Positions 53,325 to 60,850 of a stretch of 64,000 bases of DNA are shown here, one piece after another. Positions within the stretch are counted from its first letter, which is position 1. Every line of letters begins with the position of its first letter. The stretch lies in contig NZ_RKLX01000001.1 in assembly GCF_004745505.1 (NCBI RefSeq), forward strand, positions 291,596-355,595. The letters run 5' to 3'. The position numbers and the translations under genes were made by a program. The notes beneath the pieces were generated by a model that saw only the letters and a list, made by a program, of their open reading frames with translations, did no database searches and was not told the DNA's origin. The DNA comes from Levilactobacillus suantsaiihabitans. GTDB taxonomy: Bacteria; Bacillota; Bacilli; Lactobacillales; Lactobacillaceae.

Positions 53325-53660
53325 TTAATCTTGCCCAGTCAAAACCCGCTGCGGTAGCGTCGCCAAAAACCGTTCCCGCACGTCATCGGTGGTAGTGTTG
53401 GCCTCTCCCAAGTGAATCCAGTTCGTGTGCTGCGGGTCAATGCCGATGTCAGCGAAGACGCGGTTGATCAGGTTGCCCTGAATGGGGTCGCCGGCCTGGG
53501 TCCGCAGGTAATCTTTCGTCACCGTGGCCGTTGTGATGACCGTGGCCTTTTGGATATTGGTCAATAAGCCGCGCCACGCGGGAGCCTCCTCGTAGGCGAA
53601 CCCCTTGAGCATGACCTTGTCGAAGAATCCCTTGAGTTCAGCGGGCAACTGGGGGGAACA
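53325..53660 (-). pseudogene. 3' fragment of a flavodoxin-fold NAD(P)H quinone reductase gene
   Basis: About 105 residues, from QLPAELKGFFDKVMLKGFAY to the C-terminus, match the second half of MdaB/KefF-type NAD(P)H oxidoreductases. The FMN-binding N-terminal half is missing; the expected LFP..W motif is present only out of frame. Upstream the sequence changes abruptly into structured repeat family A copy 3 (53676-53790), which marks the breakpoint. Probably non-functional. Confidence 0.8.
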
Positions 53661-53675
53661 GCAACAAGCCAAAGA

Positions 53676-53790
53676 AAGTGAGCCAAAAGATAATTAGCCG
53701 ATGAGCCTTAGAGTCGATAGCCGCAGACTTTCAGACTTGGTTGGTCGGGCTAGTCGGTTTAAGCCGCGGTTGTCTTTGTCCGTCTTGGCT
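53676..53790 (+). repeat. Structured repeat, family A copy 3 (diverged)
   Basis: Outer stem AGCCAA/TTGGCT, with AATTAGCC-GATGAGCCTTA aligning to the ATTAGCTGGCGAGCATTAA start of copy 1. It adjoins the truncated quinone reductase gene. Confidence 0.6.
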
Positions 53791-53805
53791 AATTTAAAAG
53801 ACTAA

Positions 53806-53841
53806 GCAAAAGCGCTTGAGGTAGTTTGCACACCAAGCGCT
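53806..53841 (-). terminator. Terminator-like hairpin after a gene fragment
   Basis: On the minus strand AGCGCTTG pairs with CAAGCGCT, then TTTGCTT; downstream of the fragment at 53862-53975. Confidence 0.55.
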
Positions 53842-53861
53842 CTTATAATACGAATTCAATT

Positions 53862-53975
53862 TATGCCGGCAGCACTTCAATCGTGGCTCCGGTCGGTTCG
53901 GTCGAAATCATCCGGGCCAATGAGGCGTCTCCCGCATACTTCTGTTGATAAGCTTGCGTAATCTGGGCCAACAGG
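53862..53975 (-). pseudogene. 3' gene fragment, possibly DUF2255-like
   Basis: Minus-strand frame AQITQAYQQKYAGDASLARM then ISTEPTGATIEVLPA and stop. The AYxxKY..xx..T..L.P pattern resembles the end of DUF2255/nitroreductase-like small proteins; the assignment is weak. The upstream part is replaced by a family A repeat fragment (53968-53993). Confidence 0.5.
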
Positions 53976-53993
53976 CAGTCGGTTCCGCTTCAT
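53968..53993 (-). repeat. Family A repeat fragment (reverse)
   Basis: CCAACAGGCAGTCGGTTCCG is the reverse complement of the family A 3' stem (CGGAACC..TGCCTGT.GG). It marks the breakpoint of the adjacent gene fragment. Confidence 0.65.
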
Positions 53994-54006
53994 TTTGGAA
54001 AAATAA

Positions 54007-54774
54007 TTAGTCGGGCAACAGGATAAACCACACCGTTCCGTGGTTGTCAAACCAGTAAATGCCAATCTTAGTGGTCGTCGCCCGTAAGACCGTTTGGGTA
54101 TAGTCCGGTTGGTTGTGACCCGTAATCATGTAAAAATCAATCGTCGCTTGGCTTAACCGTTGACTGTTCTTCAGGTCGGCCTTACTGCTGGTGCTCCCAA
54201 TTTCCATCACATTACTATCGGTGGGTAATCCCAATTTAGCAGTCTCCTGATCATAAGCTTTCCAGTTAACTTTGGTTTCAGCATTTTTCCCGATTGTTAG
54301 CCAACTGGCGTGTGCTTTCAACATATTGACGCGCGTCGAGTCCAGACGCAATGGTGCAATCCCCTTGGCGGCCCGGTAAATATTGGCTTGTTTCACGAAG
54401 CGCTTCGCCATGGCCGCATTCATTGTGGCCACGGCAGGCGTTGCTTTACCGGACTTGAGGTATCCCCGCCAAAGCCAGCCTTTGACCTTACTCGTGTTGA
54501 TGTAGTAGTAAACTTTCTTCTTACCATTTTGCTTGATGGTCGCATGCTTGGTCACGTACAGCGTCAAGTGCTGGTAGGATTGGGCTTTGCCCCGCACCTT
54601 GTTCAGCTTCTTTGACGTATAGATAGTACCCTTCGTGGCATGATAGGCGGCCCGCTTCACCTTCGTGACCTTGACCGTCTTCGTCGCGGCTTGGGCGGGA
54701 AGTGCCGGGAGGACGCCTAATCCCAGAATGCCCACGCTCGCCAGAGTCAATAAATGCTTGGCAAATCTTTTCAT
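54007..54774 (-). CDS. Secreted CAP/SCP-like domain protein with an N-terminal SH3-like module
   Basis: A 255-residue secreted protein. Signal peptide (residues 1-29, ending AQAAT); a basic beta-rich module (about 35-105; TSKKLNKVRGKAQSYQHLTL then YVTK, and GWLWRGYLKSGK) like lactobacillus surface-layer-associated repeats; then a CAP-like domain (about 120-255; FVKQANIYRAAKGIAPLRLD). The histidines of classic CAP sites are not all obvious. It is the last gene of a four-gene run of secreted proteins; its start overlaps the upstream stop by one base. Confidence 0.75.
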   Translation of the reverse strand: MKRFAKHLLTLASVGILGLGVLPALPAQAATKTVKVTKVKRAAYHATKGTIYTSKKLNKVRGKAQSYQHLTLYVTKHATIKQNGKKKVYYYINTSKVKGWLWRGYLKSGKATPAVATMNAAMAKRFVKQANIYRAAKGIAPLRLDSTRVNMLKAHASWLTIGKNAETKVNWKAYDQETAKLGLPTDSNVMEIGSTSSKADLKNSQRLSQATIDFYMITGHNQPDYTQTVLRATTTKIGIYWFDNHGTVWFILLPD

Positions 54775-55862
54775 CAGTAGAACCCTCCATTAACTTTTAA
54801 ATCAAATAGTCGGGTTGTGTACGACATGTCTGCTTGATCTTCAACGCCAGAAATGTTAATCACGTAGGCGTGGTTGACTTTTAGTTGACTCTTCTTGGGT
54901 AAGAAATAAACTGTGGTCCCAAAAAAGCCATAACCTCCTTGACTGGCATTGACGTGCGTTACTTTCACCGTCTTCTTGGCAGTCTTATCATAGACCCGCA
55001 CTTGGGGGGTTGAATGACTATCACCCGTGTCTTCGTCAGGCCAAGAGACCGACCATGGTGCTCCCTGACTAACTAGTGCATACGGCATCAGACCTGCTCG
55101 TGGAAAGGCGGTCTTCTTAACAGGTGTTGTTGCGTCATAGCTATTATCAGCAAAAACTCTTAAATCGTTGTAACCACCTGCCTGACCGACACCAACGCGA
55201 TCGATGCCTCCCAGGAGCCACAACCGATGACCAGGTTCTAAGCCACTAAGATCACCATCATCACTGAGATATCCCGTCACAATATCATAAGGTGCGGTCA
55301 TCCCCTGAGAAAGATTACTCTGATTGGTTGCGTCGGCTCCTTTTTGCCAATTAGCTTTAGAAACAAAGCTAGGCCGTTTAATGCCAACCAAACCGTGGGA
55401 CAGGCCCTTATCCGCAGCGGCCAACGTGGCTGCACCATACTGAGCTGAAGTGTTCCAGTCACTATCAGCATGAACCTTGCTCAGGCCAAACATGGTCCGG
55501 TAGAAATTGATCCAGTTGACGGTCCGGTTGATGTAGCTGGCACTCAGTTTACCGGGACGAAAGGGCTTCTTCAGCCGCGGCTTTTGCGCGTACATCCCCT
55601 TGGTCGTCACGCCAATCCGTTTGGCTTGCTTGCGGTAACGCAAGACCTGGGACCACTGCTTAGCCGTGTAGTATTTCTTTTCTTTGGCAGTCCTCTTGGC
55701 CTTTTTAGTCTTAGCTTTTTTAGTCTTTTTGGCTTTTTGCTTCTTGGCTTTGGTCTTCTTCGCCGCTTGAACCGTCGTCTGTGGTGTCACGGTCTCAACA
55801 ACCCCACCACCGACCAGAACGGTCAACGCGCTGACGGCCAATAGCCGCGTGAGTTTTTTCAC
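54774..55862 (-). CDS. Secreted CAP/SCP domain protein with a Lys-rich spacer
   Basis: A 362-residue secreted protein. Signal peptide (ending VQAAK); a Lys/Ala-rich stretch (about 35-70) probably binding anionic wall polymers; a CAP domain (about 110-260) with VNWINFYRTMFGLSKVHADS, NTSAQYGAATLAA and GLSHGLVG; then a C-terminal beta-rich domain (about 270-362). CAP proteins have been linked to wall binding and adhesion; no enzyme activity can be claimed. Co-transcribed with the next gene (one-base overlap) and close to the paralogous secreted genes upstream. Confidence 0.8.
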   Translation of the reverse strand: MKKLTRLLAVSALTVLVGGGVVETVTPQTTVQAAKKTKAKKQKAKKTKKAKTKKAKRTAKEKKYYTAKQWSQVLRYRKQAKRIGVTTKGMYAQKPRLKKPFRPGKLSASYINRTVNWINFYRTMFGLSKVHADSDWNTSAQYGAATLAAADKGLSHGLVGIKRPSFVSKANWQKGADATNQSNLSQGMTAPYDIVTGYLSDDGDLSGLEPGHRLWLLGGIDRVGVGQAGGYNDLRVFADNSYDATTPVKKTAFPRAGLMPYALVSQGAPWSVSWPDEDTGDSHSTPQVRVYDKTAKKTVKVTHVNASQGGYGFFGTTVYFLPKKSQLKVNHAYVINISGVEDQADMSYTTRLFDLKVNGGFY

Positions 55863-55873
55863 GAAATTCCCTC

Positions 55874-56437
55874 CTAATCCGGATAGTCTTCGATCAAACC
55901 GGTTGGGTTAAACGCCTTAGCCTGAGCTTTGGTCTTGTAGTAGTGTTGCAGATGGAGTTCGCCGTTGCTAGCATCCCACACGCGATCAATGAATAGTGAT
56001 TTAATTTTTTTACCCCGGTAATGCCGCGTCACAATCTTATAGCCCTCTGTTCCTGGATCATTGATCTTAATGCCTTTGGAATAGTATTCCCAGGGATGAT
56101 CCATCAACCAGCCCTTACTCATAAATAGAACCGTATCCCCCTGATATTTCTTCACATTTTTAGTTTTCTTGTTCAGCGGTGTTACCTTAACTGGGCTATA
56201 CCCTGTACGCCACTTCTTGCCACTGAAGTTCCGAAACGAAGTCTGCTTGGCCTTGATCGTGTAGCGGTTGTAGTGGCCCTTCTGGTAGTAATACCAGGTT
56301 CCCTGAAATTTCTTGGGGAAACTGGCCATGGTCGTCTTGGTGCTGGCTTGCGCATCCGTCGTTGGCGTCGTCACGGCTAAAGCCGCGCCCAAGCTAACGG
56401 TCGCCAGTAATGCGCCCATCATATTTGTGAATTTCAT
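55874..56437 (-). CDS. Secreted protein of the FRGT(W/F)Y family
   Basis: A 187-residue secreted protein with a signal peptide (residues 1-31). The mature start is FPKKFQGTWYYYQKGHYNRY and the end YYKTKAQAKAFNPTG, both shared with the next gene upstream. Basic, beta-rich, no anchor; function unknown. It lies 11 nt before the CAP gene, so it belongs to the same operon. Confidence 0.75.
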   Translation of the reverse strand: MKFTNMMGALLATVSLGAALAVTTPTTDAQASTKTTMASFPKKFQGTWYYYQKGHYNRYTIKAKQTSFRNFSGKKWRTGYSPVKVTPLNKKTKNVKKYQGDTVLFMSKGWLMDHPWEYYSKGIKINDPGTEGYKIVTRHYRGKKIKSLFIDRVWDASNGELHLQHYYKTKAQAKAFNPTGLIEDYPD

Positions 56438-56455
56438 TGATTTCGTCCTCCTTGC

Positions 56456-57019
56456 TTATTTGTGCATTGCGCCAACTGGATTGAAGTGCTTAGCCTGCGC
56501 CTTGGTTTGGTAGAAGTGATCTGTGGAGCTGGTGTTAAACGCTTCATAAGCCTTCATATATAGCACTTTTACTGACTTACCTTTGTAACTTTTGTGAATT
56601 ACCTTGTAAGTTCCACCGCCATCTGTGACCAATAGACCACCCGGCACTATTCTGGTATAGCCATTCTTAGCCGCAAACGCACTGACACGATTGCGACTCT
56701 TACGAGTAAAGTCGGCAGTTTCGGCATAGCTTGAAAGACTCTTCACCTTAACGTATTTCAATGTCCGCTTAGTCGTAAAGATGTTACCACGAGCAAAGTA
56801 GTTCCGCAAAACCAACTTCTTCGTCGTAAACTTCATGCTCTTGTAGTAATACCCATTGTTCTCCTCATAGTGGTACCAAGTCCCCCGCATGTTTTTGGGG
56901 AAGGTCGCCAAACTACTCTTCGCCTTGGCCTGAGCCGTGGTCGGGGCGTTCAGTGTCGTGCCACCGATGCCGATTGTGGTCGCCACTAAGAGGGCGCCTA
57001 AAAGATGATTCACTCGCAT
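56456..57019 (-). CDS. Secreted protein of the FRGT(W/F)Y family (operon first gene)
   Basis: A 187-residue secreted protein: signal peptide (ending AQAKA), mature start FPKNMRGTWYHYEENNGYYY, C-terminus FYQTKAQAKHFNPVG. Paralogue of the following gene (18 nt apart), probably a tandem duplication. Function unknown. GAGGAGG lies before the ATG. Upstream is a gap with the terminator of the dehydrogenase gene. Confidence 0.75.
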   Translation of the reverse strand: MRVNHLLGALLVATTIGIGGTTLNAPTTAQAKAKSSLATFPKNMRGTWYHYEENNGYYYKSMKFTTKKLVLRNYFARGNIFTTKRTLKYVKVKSLSSYAETADFTRKSRNRVSAFAAKNGYTRIVPGGLLVTDGGGTYKVIHKSYKGKSVKVLYMKAYEAFNTSSTDHFYQTKAQAKHFNPVGAMHK

Positions 57020-57143
57020 AATCTGTTCCTCCTCATTACATTCTGTTAGTGGTCGTTCACGTCAGTTGCTTATGTATCCCACTAACTAAATTTCATTATA
57101 GCGATTGGGGGTGTCACAACTTGTCATTTCAAATGATTCATTA

Positions 57144-57186
57144 CAAAAAAAGTCCATCTAACTGATAATCACCAGTCGATGGACTT
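57144..57186 (-). terminator. Terminator of the 2-hydroxyacid dehydrogenase gene
   Basis: On the minus strand AAGTCCATCGACTGG pairs with ATCAGTTAGATGGACTT, followed by TTTTT. Confidence 0.88.
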
Positions 57187-57220
57187 CCGCATTGTCTTTA
57201 ATTTGCTAAAATCAAGTCCG

Positions 57221-58183
57221 CTAAGCGTTGACCACGAACTTTGGTGCTTGACCTTGGTCCAGCAAGACCACGTTGTGCGCGACGATGTTGGCCATGGCGT
57301 CCCGGGCTTCGACGGTGGCGTTACCAATGTGTGGCACCAAAATCACGTTGTCTAAGGCCTTGAAGCCGTCGTCAACTTCAGGTTCGTTTTCGTAAACGTC
57401 CAAAGCAGCTCCGGCCAATTTACCAGCCTTCAACGCTGCCAGCAGAGCCGTCTCGTCGACGATTGGTCCCCGGCCGACGTTGATCAGGTAAGCCGTGTCC
57501 TTCATGTTGTCGAAGGCGGCCGCGTCAAACATGTGGTGCGTCTGCGGCGTGCCCGGTGCGTTGATACTGATGAAGTCACTGGTCTTGATCAGCTCTTCTA
57601 ACGGCAGATAGTGGACGTTGAGCGCCTGGGCATCCGCGTCTGACAACGGATGTGGCCCGTAGTAAGCCACGGTCATCCCCATGGCCAGCGCGCGTTTGGC
57701 AACTTCCTTACCGATACTGCCCAGGCCTACGACCCCGAGCTGCTTGCCCGCAATCTCGTGGCCCAAGAAGAACAGTGGGGCCCAACCGGCAAAGCCCTTG
57801 GTCCGCATCAGCTTGTCACCTTCAACCATCCGGTGGCTCAACGCCAGCATCAGGCCCATGGTCACTTCCGTCACGGAATTCGTGGAGACTGCTGGCGTGT
57901 TGGTGACCTGAATACCCTTGGATTTGGCGTAGTCGGTATCAATGTTGTTGAAGCCGGCCCCAAAGTTGGCGATCAACTTGAGCTTGGGTGCCGCGTCGAT
58001 AATCTCGCGGTCGACCTGGGTGGACAGCGTGGTGATCAGGTAATCGGCACTGGCCGCCTGGCGCAACAACTCGGCATGTGAAATCAAGCCCTCACCCGTA
58101 TAGCTGGCGAACTCTAGATTGTTTTGCTGCAATTCATCAAGTGCAACTTGCGGAAACTGGGCGGTTAAATAGACTTTTTTCAT
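57221..58183 (-). CDS. D-2-hydroxyacid dehydrogenase / glyoxylate reductase family
   Basis: A 320-residue NAD(P)-dependent dehydrogenase. The Rossmann motif is GVVGLGSIGKEVAKRA; catalytic residues are Arg in NVGRGPIVDE, Glu in DVYENEPE and His in LVPHIGNAT. It reduces 2-oxo acids such as glyoxylate, hydroxypyruvate or branched 2-oxo acids; the exact substrate cannot be fixed. It is divergent from an HxlR regulator 99 bp away, which probably controls it. A GGAGGC site precedes the ATG. Confidence 0.88.
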   Translation of the reverse strand: MKKVYLTAQFPQVALDELQQNNLEFASYTGEGLISHAELLRQAASADYLITTLSTQVDREIIDAAPKLKLIANFGAGFNNIDTDYAKSKGIQVTNTPAVSTNSVTEVTMGLMLALSHRMVEGDKLMRTKGFAGWAPLFFLGHEIAGKQLGVVGLGSIGKEVAKRALAMGMTVAYYGPHPLSDADAQALNVHYLPLEELIKTSDFISINAPGTPQTHHMFDAAAFDNMKDTAYLINVGRGPIVDETALLAALKAGKLAGAALDVYENEPEVDDGFKALDNVILVPHIGNATVEARDAMANIVAHNVVLLDQGQAPKFVVNA

Positions 58184-58282
58184 AATTTGCCTCCTAAAGC
58201 TTTGATACTCTTAGTATAATGGAAACGGATACATTCTCAATAACGCACTTTTTAGTTACCCATTCTACAAGGAGGAAATCAC

Positions 58283-58684
58283 ATGACTGATTCAGTTCGC
58301 AAACTCGTCCAACAACGGCTCCGTGACGGCGATTACACCTGTCGCAAGGAGTTCACCCTGGCCATGTTCAATGGCAAATGGAAAGTCAATATCATTTATC
58401 ACCTGGGCCACGAAGGCAGCTACTACTTTCACGAACTCCAGGCGCTGTTGCCCCACGCCTCGCACAAGGAGTTGGCTAAAAAGCTCAAGGAGCTCCAAGA
58501 AGACAGCCTGATCGACCGCGAGATCGAAGACAATGGCCCGCGGGTCAAGGTCGCCTATTCCCTGACGCCGCTAGGACGCTCGCTACTGCCCATCATCGAC
58601 GCCATGTACGACTGGGGCGACCAGCGCCTGCGCGAGCTGAATGTCCACGATGTCCAGTTTGGGTTGGGGCAGGTGAAACAGTAA
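58283..58684 (+). CDS. HxlR-family transcriptional regulator
   Basis: A 133-residue winged-HTH protein: a conserved Cys at DYTCRKEFTLAMFNGKWKVN, as in HypR/YodB-like thiol sensors; the recognition segment is HELQALLPHASHKELAKKLK, and the wing YSLTPLGRSLLPI. It probably senses electrophiles and controls the divergent dehydrogenase gene. AAGGAGG precedes the ATG. A second copy of its last 20 codons lies 913 bp downstream (59532-59605). Confidence 0.88.
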   Translation: MTDSVRKLVQQRLRDGDYTCRKEFTLAMFNGKWKVNIIYHLGHEGSYYFHELQALLPHASHKELAKKLKELQEDSLIDREIEDNGPRVKVAYSLTPLGRSLLPIIDAMYDWGDQRLRELNVHDVQFGLGQVKQ

Positions 58685-58692
58685 GCAAAACC
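58619..58692 (+). repeat. Direct repeat, hxlR-proximal copy
   Basis: The last codons of hxlR plus 8 bp of the 3' flank; 69 of 74 bases match 59532-59605. The pair brackets the MazEF module. Confidence 0.92.
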
Positions 58693-58732
58693 GGTCAAGC
58701 GCTCGAGTGGGTGGCTGACCGGTTTTTTTTTT
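58691..58732 (+). terminator. Intrinsic terminator of hxlR
   Basis: CCGGTCA pairs with TGACCGG, followed by ten T residues. Confidence 0.88.
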
Positions 58733-58923
58733 ATTTTCTTACTGGATAGCAAACGCAACCACATCCCCCAATTTCCGTTTTAATCCCTAGTTTTCGCGCC
58801 CGCCTGACCAGGATATTTGTCAATCGACGCGGGTTTTAGTTTTCTCTCACGCTCGGGTTAAATTTGTCGATAAATGGATTTTAACATGGTAATCTGAGTA
58901 AGAAAAAGTAAGGAGATGGTCAT

Positions 58924-59178
58924 ATGAAGAACGTCGTTAACGTTAAGGCCAAATTATCTTCAAAAAATCAGCTAACCATTCCCAAGGCTGTTCGGGACTC
59001 ATTAGGCCTAACCAATCAGGACAAAGTTATTTTCCAACTCAGCGACGGTACTGTTACCCTTAAAAAGGACACTGATTTTTGGCATGAAGTCAATCAGCAG
59101 GCACAAGTTTATGGCAATCTCGATACCAATGAATTAGCTTGGGGGAATGACCAGGGAGACGAGGTTATTCCTGAATGA
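58924..59178 (+). CDS. MazE/AbrB-type antitoxin
   Basis: An 84-residue antitoxin: an AbrB-fold DNA-binding N-terminus (VKAKLSSKNQLTIPKAVRDS then LGLTNQDKVIFQLSDGTVTL) and an acidic C-terminal tail for toxin neutralisation. It overlaps the toxin start by ATGA and represses its own promoter by family analogy. AAGGAGA lies 8 nt before the ATG. Slightly AT-richer than its neighbours. Confidence 0.88.
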   Translation: MKNVVNVKAKLSSKNQLTIPKAVRDSLGLTNQDKVIFQLSDGTVTLKKDTDFWHEVNQQAQVYGNLDTNELAWGNDQGDEVIPE

Positions 59179-59525
59179 CTTATAATCCCGGCGAAATCTA
59201 CTATGTTGATTTCGACCCAGCTAAAGGGACCGTGAAAAGAAAAAAGCGCCCGTGTGTTGTGGTCAGCAATGCCCACTACAATCACTATTTCAATACGATC
59301 ATCGTGGTTCCTATCAGCTCAAGCAAGAAGTTTTTAGAAGAAACTCGGTTCATCAAGTCCCCACTCTTTATTCAGCTGGCCAACCACCAGGACGTGCAAG
59401 GAACCATATTGACACAGCATCTCCGTTCTATTGATCCCAGGCAACGGATAACTTCTGCGCCCATTGCCCAGTTGACGACCTCTGAATTGGCTGATGTCCA
59501 ACAGGCCTTGCTGAACTTCTTTTAA
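59175..59525 (+). CDS. MazF/PemK-type endoribonuclease toxin
   Basis: A 116-residue MazF-fold toxin. The conserved GEIYYVDFDPAKGTVKRKKR start, CVVVSNAHYN, IVVPISSS and TILTQHLRSIDPR are all present, including the catalytic Arg/Thr region, so it should cleave mRNA at short sequence motifs. Full length and translationally coupled to the antitoxin. The module ends 6 nt before the duplicated hxlR 3' end. Confidence 0.9.
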   Translation: MTYNPGEIYYVDFDPAKGTVKRKKRPCVVVSNAHYNHYFNTIIVVPISSSKKFLEETRFIKSPLFIQLANHQDVQGTILTQHLRSIDPRQRITSAPIAQLTTSELADVQQALLNFF

Positions 59526-59531
59526 AGAAAT

Positions 59532-59605
59532 GACCAGCGCCTGCGCGAGCTGAACGTCCACGATATCCAGTTTGGGTTGGGACAAGTTAAACAGTAAGCA
59601 AAACC
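59532..59605 (+). pseudogene. Displaced 3' end of an hxlR allele (direct repeat copy)
   Basis: Encodes DQRLRELNVHDIQFGLGQVK Q and stop. Compared with the hxlR end (58619-58692) it has five changes in 74 bp: four silent and one Val-to-Ile. That pattern means it was coding when it diverged. It lies just after the toxin gene. Confidence 0.88.
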
Positions 59606-59692
59606 ACGCGTGGGCTAAACAGCGCTCAGCCGGGCAGTCGGGGCGTTTGTGAACCCCACCTGCCGAAGCTGTGAGCCGCGCCAATCAACGCC

Positions 59693-59734
59693 AAACGCGC
59701 CTGGGACAAACCTTCCAGACGCGTTTTCTTTTGC
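59693..59734 (+). terminator. Intrinsic terminator beyond the MazEF module
   Basis: AAACGCG.CTGG pairs with CCAG.CGCGTTT, then TCTTTT. It may be the original terminator of the displaced hxlR end. Confidence 0.7.
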
Positions 59735-59746
59735 CTTTAAAAAACG

Positions 59747-60067
59747 TGTGCCAACAGGCGGTTAACTGGCGAGCATTAACGGTGCTAGGCGGATAATCCC
59801 GGGTCTGGATTATTTGTCTAGCAGTGTTAAGCGCAACCAGTTGCCTGTTGGCGCACGTTTCGGCTATGTGGCGGATATAGACGTGTTTTTCAGCGCAAAG
59901 CGAGGCGACGAGACTGTTCTTTGGCTCGACTCGTCCCAGCGCGCCAACCCGTATTTAACGAACGGTAGGCGGCCGGGTTGCCTTGTGAGGCTGAAGACGA
60001 CTACTTTTGATGCCATAAATTGCCTGATAACACTTGTTCTAGCCGATTTTCGTCTTCCAACCTTCAG
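59747..60067 (+). repeat. Structured repeat, family A copy 4 with tail
   Basis: The outer stem is a perfect 10 bp, GCCAACAGGC/GCCTGTTGGC; inner stems are as in copy 2 (AACTGG/CCAGTT, TGCTAG/CTAGCA, ATAATCC/GGATTAT). From 59871 the tail follows copy 2 to its end CCAACCTTCAG. The last four bases overlap the stop codon of the ABC permease gene. Confidence 0.85.
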
Positions 60068-60837
60068 TTACGGTCATAAGCCCACACCGTCAATGGCGCA
60101 AAGACCAGCACGATGATCACGCCGGCGACCAACACCAACAGGGATTCGTGCGTCCAGCCACCCGTGGCTAAGATCTGGCGAATCGCGGTGATCACGTAGG
60201 TCACGGGATTCAGGTCCGCCAACACCCGCAATGGTTTGGTCAGCGATTTGAGCGGCACGAAGGCGTTGGACACGAATGACAGGACCAGCATGGTGATCAA
60301 CGAAAAGCTCTGGACGGTCGTGGCCTGCTTGGCTAACAGCCCCAATAAGGCAAAGACCCAGGACAGCGCCCAGCCAGTAAAGATCGCCAGTAGGCCGCAA
60401 ACCAGGACCCAGCCGAACCCCGCGGCGGGCCGCCAGCCCATCAAGAAGCCGGTGGTCAGTGAGGTGATGGCCGCAATCACCAGCCGCAGACTGTCGGCGA
60501 ACAGCTGGCCGGCTAACGGCGCAATATGAGCCATTGGCAGCGATTTGAACCGGTCAAAGATGCCGGAGTCCAGGTCTTCGCGGAGCTGGGACCCCGACCC
60601 GGACGCCGCCGACAACATCGTTTGTGCCAAGATACCGGGGACAATCGTCGGCAAATACGCCTGCACGTTGCCGGCAATCGCGCCACCGAACAGGTAGCCG
60701 AACATCACCATGAATAAGACGGGCTGGATGATGACATCCATGAACCGGTCCGGATTGTGCACCGTCTTCAATAAATTGCGATAAGCCATCGTGGCCGTGT
60801 TCATGACCACGTTACCACTGTGTGTTTGGACATCCAT
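60064..60837 (-). CDS. ABC-2 type permease (DrrB-like)
   Basis: A 257-residue membrane protein with six segments, of the ABC-2/DrrB family: NPDRFMDVIIQPVLFMVMFG is the typical start and the central loop reads LREDLDSGIFDRFKSLPM. It forms an exporter with the ATPase encoded 13 nt upstream; drug or lipid-like substrates are usual. Transcribed with the ATPase, divergent from MarR. Confidence 0.88.
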   Translation of the reverse strand: MDVQTHSGNVVMNTATMAYRNLLKTVHNPDRFMDVIIQPVLFMVMFGYLFGGAIAGNVQAYLPTIVPGILAQTMLSAASGSGSQLREDLDSGIFDRFKSLPMAHIAPLAGQLFADSLRLVIAAITSLTTGFLMGWRPAAGFGWVLVCGLLAIFTGWALSWVFALLGLLAKQATTVQSFSLITMLVLSFVSNAFVPLKSLTKPLRVLADLNPVTYVITAIRQILATGGWTHESLLVLVAGVIIVLVFAPLTVWAYDRN

Positions 60838-60850
60838 ATTTTCAAGCCTC

